64,000 nt of DNA from Acholoe squamosa (GCA_949317995.1 OX439038.1:33068613-33132612), one strand, 5' to 3'; positions 38,097-49,925 are shown, numbered from the stretch's first letter. The notes: a model not told the origin generated them from the sequence alone. Made by a program: numbers and translations.

Positions 38097-38162
38097 CAGA
38101 CATGGAGACTCCTGACCTCCATGTCTGTCACGAGCCATGGAGGACAGGAGTCTCCATGTCTG
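38097..38162. repeat. 27-bp-arm hairpin at the DIRS gag start
   Basis: The arms 38097-38123 and 38136-38162 pair with one mismatch around a 12-bp loop. The arm contains the gag start-codon context CATGGAGACTCCTG, which then recurs directly at 38168. Copy 2 lacks this insert, so it arose in copy 1, probably by template switching. Confidence 0.8.
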
Positions 38163-38168
38163 ACAGAC

Positions 38169-38760
38169 ATGGAGACTCCTGACCTAAGACCAGTATCACC
38201 CTCCACACCTCCTACGGGCGACATTCTGAATGAAGCTATACAACTAGCACAGGTGGAGGGATGCGCCCCCAAGTACACCCCAAGCACTGTCAGAGACCTT
38301 TTCTCGCCGGGTGATATAATTTTATGGTGATTGTTCTACTCAAGATGAGCAGTCTTCAGCTAGGAGTGAACCAGTGAACCGCTACTCGCCCTCATCAGAC
38401 CAACCGTTCATCACACAGTACTCGCCTACTAGACCTGATATGAATGGGCCAATAGTGCACACAAATGATCCCTCTACATCAAGTGCAGTGAATGAGAGCA
38501 GCTCATCAGGAGTGGTCTATCACCCTACGCCAATTGTGCATAGGTCCCCACAGCACAATGCCCCATGGGCACCAATGAAGAGGAAGGCAGACATGCTCAA
38601 CAAGGTGGTATATATGACAATTACACTTTCACCAGCCCGACCTCAGACCCTAGAGCGATACATCTTCAAGACAGCGATCACTAGCCTAGGTGCTGGAGGG
38701 GCAGGGGTGAACGGCCACTGGCCATACCCCTGTATGCCGACCAGCCTGACCACGCCCTAA
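38169..38760 (+). pseudogene. DIRS gag N-terminal region, frameshifted
   Basis: The frame starting at ATG 38169 encodes METPDLRPVSPSTPP and stops early at 38330. The following frame from about 38374 continues the same protein (VYHPTPIVHRSPQ). The intact version of this stretch is in copy 2 at 49422-49925, which confirms a frameshift near 38315. Proline/serine-rich; no catalytic motif. Confidence 0.7.
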
Positions 38761-39369
38761 TGGACAGGGAGAGCTGCAGATCAACAGAGGACCGCAAGGT
38801 GGAGCAGGTGTTCCAAAATGCTCGACAGGCTCCTAGGTGAGCAGCTCACACTGTGTCGACGGGCACCAGCCAATACAGTGATCATAGTGCTATGAGTCAA
38901 AACACAGTGATCTATTCCCAGGAATCTGAGAGTTCAGGGTGGTATTCTGACAACAACAGATCTGAATCGAACAGATCCATGACCAGACCTGCACTCAGAC
39001 GAGATCACAGAGCCCCCCCCCACCAGAGGAGATCACCCTCCCACAAATTTTGGTTGCACCATACAGCCAGCGGCCACCCAGCGTCATCCCGCGCGGCACT
39101 TGGTTGGCAGCAGATGCCGCGTGTATTGACGCGCACATGGCAGTGCCCCATGCAAATACAGCAGTGCAACAACAGCGCCAACCAGAGGTGATGATACCAG
39201 ACCAGTACAACTACCCAGCACTGAGAGGTTTACAGGGGGATCAGCAGCAGGAAAATCCACTACCTTTATATGGACCACAGCCATTTGACTGCCCTCTAGT
39301 CGCAGTAGAGCTGCCATTCACAGAACCAAAAGATGCTGAAACTAACAAAAACCAGTAAAGGTTAAAGAA

Positions 39370-39996
39370 TTGGTGGATGCCATTTACCTGAATCCAGCCA
39401 TTAAGGATCATCTAAAAACACTCTACAAAACCTACCCTAGACCCTCCAACCTAGAGGTTCTCCATAAAACAAGGCTCAAGGCTCAGTTTGGAAGGCAACT
39501 TGTTAAAAGAAACAGGGAAGCTGTGGTACAGAGGGACGACACCTTTAGGTCCCTGCAGTGGTGCTTACAGTTTGCAGCCAGATCTTTAGTGAATGCACTG
39601 GACCACTTGGGCAGGGGCGAAACAGTTAATCCAAAACAACTGGTCACAAGCATGTCTGATTCTTTGAAACTGATAGCCAAGGCCTCATGGAAAACTAATG
39701 ACATTAGCTGCAATAATGTGTATGCAGGCCTAAAGGGTGTGGGGCTAGAGGTAGCACAGAAACCAGAAAACCACAAAAGCTTTAAATATCTGCTCAGAGA
39801 AGATGCCAGAGAGCAGATTGTGGTTAGACAGAAAGAGGAAGAAGCCCTACGCGATGTTGTGGGTGCCCCCAGGTCACGCCGACAGGGAAACTACAGGGGC
39901 GGCCAGGCCTGCAGCCGCCACAACAAGAGTGGGCCCAGCCGCAAACACACAGCGGGTCGTCCCAACTACAATCAGGACCGCAGTCGCCACCAGTGA
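39370..39996 (+). pseudogene. DIRS gag C-terminal region
   Basis: A 208-codon frame with a helical core (residues about 20-150) and a basic Arg/Gly/Asn-rich tail. In DIRS elements a frame of this kind sits between gag and the RT. Its relation to the upstream pieces is broken by stops between 38760 and 39370. Confidence 0.55.
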
Positions 39997-40264
39997 GTGT
40001 CGAACCGCCAGCAGGACTACCGGTCCAGCAGCAACAGCTCCAGGGGTAGCAAGCGGGGCAAGCAGTCCAAACAGAACCACTACAAAGGTGGCAACAAAGA
40101 CAACAACAAAGACAACAACAAAAAAATGTGTCTTTCAGTTATGGATACACCTGATACAGCCAAGCTACCCAAAACACCTGAAAAGAATCGCCCAAAAAAC
40201 CAGGCCTTTCAGCAGGTGGTTTGGGTAGGCAGGCTTACAAATGGCATAAATTCACCAAAGACAG

Positions 40265-41540
40265 ATGGGTGCTGGATATGGTGAAAGGTTTGACCATAGA
40301 TCTACTATCCCTGTACAGTCAGAGATCCCAGACTTTGCATCTATTAACCCAGTTAAAGATGCTCAGTTGGATACACAAATACAGGATATGTTGAGTAAAG
40401 GCATCATAGAGCCTGCAGAACATAACGCGAGGGCATTTATACCACACATGTTCTTAAGACCTAAAACAGATGACACTTTTAGACCTATTTTGAACCTCTC
40501 AGAACTGAATAAGTTCACAGTATATAGACACTTCAAAATGGCACTACTATGAGTTCTGTAGATATCACGTCAGCCTACTTCACTCTACCCATCAAGGTGA
40601 AGGCGTCGGTTGCAATAGCATTAGCATCGTAATGTAGTGAAATGTACTTAGGGCAGATCGCATTTTGATATGATGCAAACAGGTCAACCTAAGGTTCCAG
40701 TTCCATGGTAAACGGTATAGGTATACATGTCTAACAAATGGATACTCACCAGGGCCAAGACTGGGGTTTACACATATCATGAAGGCACTGCTTTCACATC
40801 TGAGAGCACATCACGGCATAAGCTTGGTGTTTTACATTGATGACACACTTATTTTTGGAGACACTCCAAAATTAGTGGAACAATCTGTAAAACACACTCT
40901 CAGAATCCTACAAGAAGCATGCTTCACGATTAACTTTAGAATATCAGTCTTGACCCCGGCACAGTCCATTGAATACCTGGGTTTAACCATTGACACACTG
41001 AAGCTACACATACCACCCAAGAAAGTGACAAAATTGGTGGCAATGGCACGTGACATCCTGAAAGTCAGGAGGCTGTCAATTAGACAGTTCTCAGCAGTCA
41101 TAGGAAAACTGGCAGCCACTGAACCTGGAAATGACAGGGCCAAGGTCTATATCATACTCCTTCAGAAAGTTAAATATTGGGCCCTCGCCAAGTCATTAGG
41201 TAACTATGACATAACCATGTACCTAAATGACACGGTTCATGATTGCATCAAACAGTGGCTATATGCAGAAATCCGTCCACAGGTGTCAATCTACACAGAC
41301 TCCTTTAAAACAGGGTGGGGTTGCTATTGGCAACAAGGCGATTTCAAATATGGGGAGGAATGGCCCATTGAGTTCCAAGAAATGCATATCAATATTCTCG
41401 AATTGAAGGCAGTTCTCATGGCTCTGAAGAAACTTCAACGTCGAGTACAGGGGCAATGTGTACATTTATTCATTGACAACACAACAGCCTTATGTTGTAT
41501 CAGAAAAGGTGGTTCCCTGGATTCCATACCATGTGATTAG
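40265..41540 (+). pseudogene. DIRS reverse transcriptase and RNase H, interrupted
   Basis: 40265-40552 encodes the RT fingers (FRPILNLSELN), 40553-40594 the start of the palm (DITSAYFTLPI), and 40779-41540 the YIDD palm, connection and RNase H (with YTDSFKTGWG and the ILELKA and DNTTA motifs). Between them a 102-bp segment (40595-40696) is an exact inverted copy of downstream RNase H DNA at 41696-41797 and destroys the RT frame. Confidence 0.8.
40595..40696 (-). repeat. 102-bp perfect inverted duplication of DIRS RNase H inside its RT
   Basis: This segment is the exact reverse complement of 41696-41797 (end of RNase H). The edges show a few bases of microhomology (AAGGTGAAGG; CTAAGGTT) with the host RT sequence. 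Identity is complete over 102 bp. Confidence 0.9.
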
Positions 41541-41843
41541 GTCACACAGTGCATATACACTTATGCATGGACACACAGAATCACCTTCAAGCTGTCCTAC
41601 TAAACTCAATGTGGAGGCATCAAGAGCGTTTGCCTCATCTGCAGAGTGGTCACTATCCCCTACCACCCAAAATTACATCTTCTCTGCATTTCACAAACCT
41701 TAGGTTGACCTGTTTGCATCATATCAAAATGCGATCTGCCCTAAGTACATTTCACTACATTACGATGCTAATGCTATTGCAACCGACGCCTTCACCTGTA
41801 CGATAGCTCATTAATCTTCCCACATTTCTCTCTCATTGGCAGG

Positions 41844-42484
41844 GTGCTGAGGAAGATAAAGCAGGACAAGACCACTGGACTATTAGTGGTCCCCAACAGG
41901 GCAACACAGCCATGGTTCACCAGCCTCACCAGGCTCAGGAGTTACAGGGAACACCTGCAAATCCCCATTATCTTCTCAACCCTGTTGTGGCCAGGGGACC
42001 CCACCAAGAAATTCCCATTGGCAGGCAGATCACACCTAATGATTATCCCTATATGAAAACCATATGGTGAGATCTGCTGGGAAACCATTCAACGGGAAAC
42101 CAGCTGGAGAACAGCCTACCATATCGAGATTTGTAAGGAGGACAAAAGTAAAAAAAAACAACAACAAAGTCAATGGGATTTGTGTGGGATACACAGCCAG
42201 CATTATTAACAATGCAGAACTGGTGTTACATACAGGGACTAGACTATGAGAAACTTACCAGACATACTATGTTGCTGATCTTACTAGCCACTGGACAAAC
42301 ACTGCAGGCCCGACACCTTATGCTCAGAGGAGACTGTGAGTGGACTTACAACTCAGTCAAGATCACATACTTACTTCGCACAAAAACGAACAATCCAACT
42401 GACAAGCTGCTGATCATGTACTTTCAAAGGAGAGAAGATGAAAGGTTGTGTGTCTATTCTACCGGTAGTGGCAGTGTAGGGTGA
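41844..42484 (+). pseudogene. DIRS RNase H tail and partial tyrosine recombinase
   Basis: 41844-42056 carries the TQPWF stretch seen at the end of DIRS RNase H regions. 42173-42484 has a LLILLATGQTLQARHLMLRG segment that aligns by motif with the start of the DIRS recombinase catalytic domain. The first catalytic Arg (normally TGQR) is Thr here, and the distal His-x-x-Arg and Tyr boxes are missing, so the recombinase is dead and truncated. Confidence 0.6.
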
Positions 42485-43369
42485 AGAGCTCAAACCAGAT
42501 CACCTGGAGGACCCTATTGTCACCAGCCCGTATGCTGACCAGTGTTGATGAAGTCTATCAGGATCCAAGCACTGTTCCAAAGACTGAGCTACAAACACCA
42601 AACTATACAAACACCTCCTAATCAGCATCATCACATTAGCTTCCTTGAACTTAACTGCAACAAACTAAGGTAGGATAAACCCATTTACTCATTATAATCT
42701 ACCGGAAGCCAACGAACTAATACAGTGACTGAATGGTGCTGAACTATATTGGAAATAACATGTAATGACAATGGAAACATGCGCCCTGCATAAACAGTGA
42801 CTGCCCGACATACCCAACTGACATTGGTGTACTAAACTCACTACATTTTGATGAGAAGATCTCTAGTATTATTATACCCACTCTTCTACAGTACATGGTG
42901 TTTTTGCAGAAAAACTATCTTATATTATATTTGCATGGGGATCATTTTATTATATACAATAGTTAGACCAGGTTGATTACTATTCATAACTCTATGTCTA
43001 CTGAGTCATTAACATGAAGGTTGTAATTTTCAGTATATAATAGGTCTCCTATAAGGCGATTAGTTAATGGAAAACATGTTAACTCTATGGAAACACAGAT
43101 GCATTTGATAACCATTGATGGGTTTATTATCCCTCACACCAACTAATGCACGCCCTGTGTGATCCGAGAGCAACACACAGTAAATCTTGCGCTGTTTTGG
43201 ATACCTAATTCCATAGTATTTATATGAGCCAATATATACATAAACCAAGTATGACTAATACAAACATACAACACATAAACATACTATGACATAAAGGAAT
43301 GCACTGCAACTCATGTGACTTTGGAAGTGCGGAGCCCCAATGACACTGTTTTGGAGTGATACGCCCTAA
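42485..43369. other. spacer between DIRS copy 1 and LINE 1
   Basis: No domain-bearing frame is seen. It may contain the DIRS 3' remnant and the LINE 5' region; neither edge can be set from sequence alone. Confidence 0.4.
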
Positions 43370-44368
43370 TTGAGCCGGTATCAGTCCTGGTTGAGTGTAC
43401 TCCCTTGGCTGCTACTTGTCACACCCCTGGTAATACAACCCGGGGTAGACCTCCCCCCTCCACTTTTCGTTCTTTACACTGATAGGTATATCATGGATGC
43501 AATACAGCGCAAACAGACACTAGTAAACACACAATCATTTCTGGATAGCCTTAAAGGGATTACTATAGTAACCTGTAATGCTAGAAGTCTCAGCCAAAAG
43601 AAGCTGCTAGACATGAAACTGAGCTTAGACTGTGACCTATTATGTGTCTGTGAAAGCTGGTTAGATGCACAAAATGATGATTCCTTAATAAGCTGGCCCG
43701 GAAAAAAAGTCGTAAGATTGGATAGGCAAGAGCAAACTGGTGGGGGGCTGTTGATATATATTGGTGAATACTTTAGTCCTTACTGTGTGATGCTCAAGGA
43801 AATGTGCCTCATGGAGGAATGTATCGAACTACAGACCTTACGGACAGACAGACCAACTTACAAATCCATGCTAATTATGAACATTTACAGGCCTCCTAAT
43901 AAGGATTTAGACATCTTTTTTGATAGATTGGACCGCATACTACGTATGGTTGACAGGAATAAATTTGAGATTTGGGTGGTTGGTGACCTGAACATCAACA
44001 CACGCGATAGAAATAGTGTCAGAGCCAAAGGTTTATTTGATAAATGTAGAGAATTTAGTTTAAAAAGGTTAAACGATGAAATCACGCGTCCAAATGAAAA
44101 TAACAATGGTGGTACCTGTATAGATCATATAATTACTAATTGTGATATTGTTTGCCAGTCAGGGATACTCAGCTGTCTAATTGCTGACCATTATAATGTC
44201 TATGCATGTCGTAAAAAACTGAGAGAGGTGCATTGTAATGTTAGCCGTAGTTACAGAAATTATAATAAGGATGATTTACTCGAATATCTTACTGATATAA
44301 ACTGGGATGACTTCTACTCAACCACTGACCCAGACCTGCAATGGGATTTTATATATATGCTAAGTTAA
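43370..44368 (+). pseudogene. LINE 1 AP-endonuclease domain
   Basis: It contains CNARSLSQKK (start of the endonuclease fold), ESWLD, VVGDLNINT and CIDHIITN, with an IADHYNV box near the end. This order is the exonuclease-endonuclease-phosphatase fold of LINEs. The first ATG in the frame is at 43493. It ends by frameshift into 44341-44730, a linker frame. Confidence 0.75.
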
Positions 44369-44698
44369 TTGAATATCTAGACACAACCTGTCCCTTAAAA
44401 ACCTTTACCTTGCACAAAAAATCAAAACCATGGATGAATAATGAGACGCTGGAACTTATCAAAGACAGACAAAGGATGCTACAGGAGTTAAAGCATCGCC
44501 CAGATAGAGCTTTGTTGCATGAAATAAGACAAATTAGAAATATAATACAAAGACATCTGGATAATGGGAAAAATGATTTCACACTGAATCTATTAAATGA
44601 AGCTGCCAAAGACCCTACAAGATTCTGGCGGGAAGTCAATGAGTTAGTCAACCCATCCACCAAAAATCTGATCATACAATTAACAAATCACGTCAGCA

Positions 44699-45980
44699 GT
44701 GCAGTCATTCCCAAAGAAAAAAACAGCTGATTATGTAAATGATTACTTTGCTAATGTGGGAAGTGATCTTTTTACTAAGTTACCACAGGCTGGACTGCAA
44801 ATCCCCAAACCTATTTTACATCCTGATGCTGAAGAAATAGACTTATTGGGCTTAATAAAAGAAGACGATGTTACAACATTAATCAAAAAAATAAACACAG
44901 ATAAATCTTCTGGCCTAAAGGGAATTAATAGTAAAATACTGAAAGATGCATTACTTTTCCTGCACACTGAATTGACTATAATTTTTAGAAACTCTATCAA
45001 TGAGGGAATCTTCCTGCTAGCATGGTCAAAAGGAACTCTTGTGCCAATTCCCGAAAAAAGGGAATTTAGACAATATTAAAAACTGGAGACCTATCACACT
45101 ACTTCCATTACCTGGAAAATTGCTTGAAAAGGTTATTCACAAAAACCTCAGCGAATATCTAGAACACGAGAATATATTAGATAAAAACCAATATGGTTTC
45201 CAACCTGGATGCGGCACCGCTGATGCTATATTTAATGTAGTGAAAGACATACATGATGACCTAGATGATGGGCTAATAACAGTGGCTTGTTTCATCGACT
45301 ATTGCAAGGCTTTTGACTGTGTTTTTCACCCCGCTCTAATAAACAAAATTTGCTTGCTAAATATACACGGAAAGCTTAAAAAATGGCTTGTTGACTACTT
45401 GGCCCATCGCTCGCATGAAACGATAGCAAATGGCACTTTATCTAAAGAATCTCCTGTTAATTTTGGTGTACCACAGGGTTCGATACTGGGCCCACTGTTA
45501 TTTGTCCTGTTTATAAATGATCTAGGCTCTGTCATCAAAAACTGTAAGTATGTTATGTATGCGGATGATGTCGTTATGTATGTAGGCGCCCCATCACAAG
45601 CCGAGGCAGTTGATCTCATTCAAAGTGATTTGAATCGTGTCCATGAATGGTGTGTCAATAACAAAATGACTGTTAACCAAACAAAGTCCATGTGCATGCC
45701 TTTAAATTAAAAAAATCTGCCTGACCCTATTGTAAGTTTTGGGAACACAGAATTGCCAACTTGTCAAACATATAATTACTTAGGAGTCGATTTAGATACA
45801 AAGCTCAGTGTCAAACCTCATATTAATAAAGTAAAGAAATCATTTGGAAACAAATTATGTAAGCTTCAAAAATCATTGACAAAAGAAGTGAGTCTATTAA
45901 TCTATAATACCATGATTGTCCTAAGCATAGACTATTGCTCATTCTATACTGGCAGTGCACATGTTGCAGAACTACAGTAA
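44699..45980 (+). pseudogene. LINE 1 reverse transcriptase domain
   Basis: RT blocks in order: ADYVNDYFANVG and GLKGINSKILKDA (44699-45079), WRPITLLPLPGKLLEKV, AFDCVFHPALINKI, GVPQGSILGPLLFVLFINDL and the catalytic YADD (45039-45710), then YLGVDLD (45753-45980). A stop at 45708 and frame breaks disable it. Confidence 0.8.
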
Positions 45981-46612
45981 TTACAGTGAATGCAAAATTC
46001 GGCACTCAGAGTATGCCAAGAGGTAAGAATCAGGCAGATTAGTGTAGATGATTTACATCTCGAGTGTAAGGTGAATAAATTAGATAGGAGAAGAGAATTC
46101 AACTATTGAACATAATGTGGAAAAAGGCTCATAATTGAGAAGCGCAAGTGTTACAAAATATTAGAACCAGACCAGACAGGAAAATGAAATTCGCAAAAAG
46201 GCGTGCTAAAACCAGCTACTACCAAAAATCTCCTTATTACAGAGGTGTAGAATTATGGAATAAGCTAAATCCTGAAATACAGCGAATACAATCTAAATTG
46301 CGATACAACAATGCCATTAAATCTGCCGGCATCCTATAATCTTATTACCCAATACTAGAGATAACTATGAATACATTTCCCCTTGCACTCGAGTAAGCTT
46401 GTCTATATAATACGTATTTGAGTTATTCTAAACTATACGTTAAGATAATTATGAATATTATCGCATTACTCTGTAATAAACCCCTACTATCATAAAATGA
46501 CTAAAAGGACAATTAAGTGTCACAGCTAAGCTAGCCAGATTAATTGTAACCGTGACTGGCTGCGGAAAACCGTCCCATAGGGACGAGTCTACTGAATAAA
46601 AATCAATCAATC

Positions 46613-47538
46613 AAGAGAGGAGCAGAGAAACACTTCTGACTACATGGTGCTGTTGACACAAAAATGGCTTTTTTTATTGAAGTTGCGCATGTGCGACCTG
46701 CAGAGCAGTTTCTAACACCCAACACCAGGGGGAGCTTGCTCTTCCCGCCACAGTATTGTACATGGTTGTTATCCGTTTTCCAACATATTCCCATCTTAGG
46801 GCATACATTGCTGACCAAAGGTCACAATCTGCTATGCCATTTGTCTTTTCAACAGTGAAACTGCCCACCTCCAGGGCTAGTGCAAAGACAATATCCAGAC
46901 AAGTAAAATCAGTGCTAAAGTCCCGGTATATGAGATCCCCAGATCAGCAGGGTGGTCAAATAAAACCACCTTTGCTCGGTTCTATAATAGACCCTTGTAT
47001 GTACCACCTGTCCTGCAACCTACAGACTTTATCCCATTCCTGCTGGATCTATGATGCATAAACATTCATACACTTGTTTGCAAACAAATTCATCTGCTGA
47101 TGAATATTTATAGGGTAGAAATATCTACATAAGTCTATTTAGTCACTTATATCCAAGTATTAGCTAGGTTACATTGTGTATTAGTTATATTCTTTACACA
47201 CGGTAAGATTTGGTGACTTTCAGCCTCCAAGACAGTTACAGGTACAATGAGTGCTGAGGCTATTACAGCAAGATAGCTGTAAACTATTTTCCCTTAAGGA
47301 AAAAAAGGGAGGGAAATACATTACGCTTACAGTCATTGAAATAACACTATTATATCATACAAGGTCTACGCAATGTATACCATTTTGCCTGTTTACTCGG
47401 AACATAAAGTTCCTGACCTATTATATATGTTTTGTCTACATATAAAGTGATGACTGTAGTTTTGCTAACATATAATAAAACTTATTTAGATAGCAAAGCT
47501 CCCGCCTGAGTTTTAATTTCATGAACGAATTGAAGTAG
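46613..47538. other. spacer, no gene seen
   Basis: Follows the LINE tail. The short frames on both strands have no recognisable domain and overlap each other, so I call no gene. Confidence 0.5.
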
Positions 47539-47850
47539 CCTACCCACAATGTCAGTGGTCGATAAATGGATATATAATGGTAATCATTGTTAAGTTATTT
47601 TAATGTAATGTAAAATAACTATAATTATCATCATAATATCGACCACTGATGTGGGTTAGCCCAGCCCTCGTGCCAGAAGCACTCTTCCCACCACTAAATC
47701 ACCAGCGAAATTAAAACTCGAATTATGTTAAAGTATGACGATAAGCTCACCATACCTGACCTGTCTCTCTAAGCCAACCCACGTCAGTGGTCGATAGGAT
47801 GTTATGATAAAAATTACAGTTATTTTACATTACATTAACTTAACAATTAA
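47539..47850. repeat. foldback cluster with CAGTGGTCGAT core
   Basis: Three copies of a (A/G)TCAGTGGTCGATA core occur: plus at about 47549, minus at about 47638-47651, plus at about 47783. The arms 47587-47660 and 47773-47848 form a large imperfect palindrome (TTAAGTTATTTTAATGTAATG and its complement). Probably two nested foldback MITEs. Confidence 0.65.
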
Positions 47851-47852
47851 TG

Positions 47853-47958
47853 TGCATGAGTGGATTAATAGGCATGAGTGGATTAGCTACATGAGTGGAT
47901 TAATAGGCATGAGTGGATTAGCTACATGAGTGGATTAATGGGCATGAGTGGATTAACT
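47853..47958. repeat. 17-18-bp tandem repeat (GCATGAGTGGATTAATA)
   Basis: Six copies of CATGAGTGGATTA with alternating ATAGG and GCTA spacers. Confidence 0.85.
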
Positions 47959-48171
47959 GCAGTAGAAAAGACGCCCTCAAAAGGCTCAATCCACATGCAT
48001 CCAGAAACCTCACTGACAGTCTACCGGAGGTATGTCTATTTTGTGGATGCCCTATGTAGCTCAACCAAAGTATAATTTACTCGCTATCTAGTCCACATAG
48101 TATCATTTTGTATTAGACAATCACCCAATGGGCTATTCCCTAAACTGAGTCAATAATTATACAGGGGTTCG

Positions 48172-48413
48172 CGTGAGGGACACTTACACCAACCTGTCAA
48201 TCACAGAAGGGCCTACTGTTTGACCACACCCTAATTGAGTCTCATCAGCATTCTAATTGGCTGAATCCACTTTACTCCATGCCTGAGGGCTTGACCACAG
48301 CGGGCTACTTAAGGGGGCGTAAGGGATTGGTAGTGTAATTTATGCCTTTATCAGTTTCCTTCCATCCTGTAAATGTTGTTGTCTATGGAATGTGAATCAA
48401 ACAAAAACCAGAT
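48172..48413 (+). repeat. duplicated DIRS leader plus MITE left end
   Basis: GCGTGAGGGACAC through AATGTGAATC repeats, with few differences, the sequence at 48571-48806. It holds the DIRS leader up to CTACTTAAG and then about 105 bp of the left end of the 662-bp MITE, so the duplication happened after the MITE had inserted. Confidence 0.7.
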
Positions 48414-48711
48414 GGGGGACGCGACGCGACTTGCCACCAGGTGGCAGCGTCCGACATATGTCGGATTCTTAAGACAGATAATGTCACAGTGTCCCAATAA
48501 GGACATCTGGTGACAAGCGAAGGCGTCCTCATGCGATGAGGTAAGTAGGTGTCGGTTAATTGACACACCGCGTGAGGGACACTAACACCAACCTGTCAGT
48601 CACAGAAGGGCCTACTGTTTGACCACACCCTAATTGAGTCTCATCAGCATTCTAATTGGCTGAATCCAATTCACTCCATGCCTGAGGGCTTGACCACAGC
48701 GGGCTACTTAA

Positions 48712-49373
48712 GGGGTCGTAAGGGATTGGAAGTGTAATTAATGCCTTTATCAATTTCCTTCCATCCTGTAAATGTTGTTGTCTATGGAATGTGAATGGAA
48801 CAAAAACGTTCTTTTTTAGCTTCTTTTGCTTAGAACATCATTATAGGATAAAAATCTGTCATCTATGTTACTTCTAATGATTTCAGATGGATTTTGGAGG
48901 GATTTCTGAGGGCACTTATTTTCTTCTCTTGATAGTCCAATTATTACGGTCTGCAGAACTGTTCAAAGTTGGGTTGTCATTCAAAAAGTGTAATTATATC
49001 TATTTTCGCCCATTTTCCCTTGCAAATTACACTTTTTGAATGACAACCCAACTTTGAACAGCTCTGTAGACCTTAATAATTGGAGTATCATCAAAAGAAA
49101 AAAAAGTGCCCTCGGAAATCTCTTCAAAATTGTTCTCCACTCATCAAAATGAAAATTATGACAACCCCCTAGTGCTGTTCTAAGCAAAAAGAACTAAAAA
49201 AAGAATGTTTTAGTTCCATAAACATTCCATAGACAACAAATATTACAGGATGGAAGGAAATTGATTACGCTTCGATTACGCTTCCAACCATGTATAAAAT
49301 GTACAGGTTTGATGTGTTTTACATTTATTTTACATGAAAATTTGATTTTGTGGAATCTCCTCCTTACGGCCTC
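48712..49373. mobile_element. 662-bp foldback MITE with TTAA target duplication
   Basis: TTAA lies at 48708-48711 and 49374-49377; copy 1 has a single uninterrupted CTACTTAAGTAGC here, which gives the empty site. The ends GGGGTCGTAAGG and CCTTACGGCCTC are inverted repeats. Nearly the whole element folds back (arms to about 49000 and from 49025, for example AAAGTTGGGTTGTCATTC), leaving a central loop of about 25 bp. No coding capacity. Confidence 0.88.
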
Positions 49374-49421
49374 TTAAGTAGCAACAGGTGTTTGTTGTCA
49401 ACACACTGCTGAGCAGCTCAC

Positions 49422-49925
49422 ATGGAGACCCCTGACCTGAGACCAGTATTACCTTCCACACCTCCTAGGGGCGACATTCTGAAAAAAGCCATACAACTAG
49501 CACTGGTGGAGGGGTGCACCCCCAGGGACGCCCCAAGCACCGTCAGAGACCTTTTCTCGCCGGGCGATGACGATGGGTCTACCCAAGATGGGCAATCTCC
49601 AGCTAGGAGTGAACCAGTGAACCGCTACTTGCCTTCACCACACCCACCTTTCATCATGCAGTACTCGCCTACCAGACCTGACCTAAATGGGCCAACAAGT
49701 GATCCCTCTACCTCAAGTGCAGTGAATGAGAGCAGCTCATCAGGAGTGGTCTATCACCCTACACCAATTCTGCATAGGTCTCCACAGCAGAATGCCCCAC
49801 TGGCACCAATGAAGAGGAAGGTAGACCTGCCCAGTCACTCAGCCAAAAGACTAAAACCCAGACGCCTGATACCGGAAACGGTACAGAATGGGCCGTCCCA
49901 ACAAGGTTTTGTTATGACGTCATGA
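49422..49925 (+). pseudogene. DIRS copy 2 gag N-terminal fragment
   Basis: A 167-codon open frame from ATG 49422 (METPDLRPVLPSTPP). It is the unshifted counterpart of the copy 1 gag. It ends at 49925 in different sequence from copy 1, so it is a truncated gag and not a complete protein. Confidence 0.65.

Larger units (their letters stand above)
37752..42484 (+). mobile_element. DIRS-type retrotransposon, copy 1, decayed
   Basis: Order: terminal/leader region (37752-38168), gag-like frames, reverse transcriptase with YIDD, RNase H, and a truncated tyrosine-recombinase domain. No DDE integrase and no aspartic protease are seen, which is the DIRS arrangement. The 5' region matches copy 2 at 48414 onward, so the left edge GGGGGACGCGACGCG is shared. 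Several frameshifts, a 102-bp inverted insertion in the RT and loss of the recombinase end make it inactive. The right edge is uncertain. Confidence 0.8.
43370..46612 (+). mobile_element. CR1/L2-like non-LTR retrotransposon (LINE 1), frameshifted
   Basis: An endonuclease-reverse transcriptase protein is spread over at least five frames (43370-44368, 44341-44730, 44699-45079, 45039-45710, 45753-45980, 46148-46339). The 3' end is a short AATAAAAATCAATCAATCAA tail, the microsatellite-type tail seen in CR1/L2-group LINEs. The overlaps of consecutive frames mark single-base frameshifts. The element is nearly full length but inactive. Confidence 0.8.
48414..49925 (+). mobile_element. DIRS-type retrotransposon, copy 2, truncated
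   Basis: The sequence from GGGGGACGCGACGCG matches copy 1 at 37752 onward (terminal region, leader, gag). It ends just after the 167-codon gag frame, with no RT. A 662-bp MITE sits in the leader. Confidence 0.75.

Noticed and set aside
46603..47061. Possible small gene after LINE 1 (overlapping frames of 64-101 codons on both strands)
   Set aside because: Mutually overlapping frames without domain or splice support; nothing distinguishes one as real.
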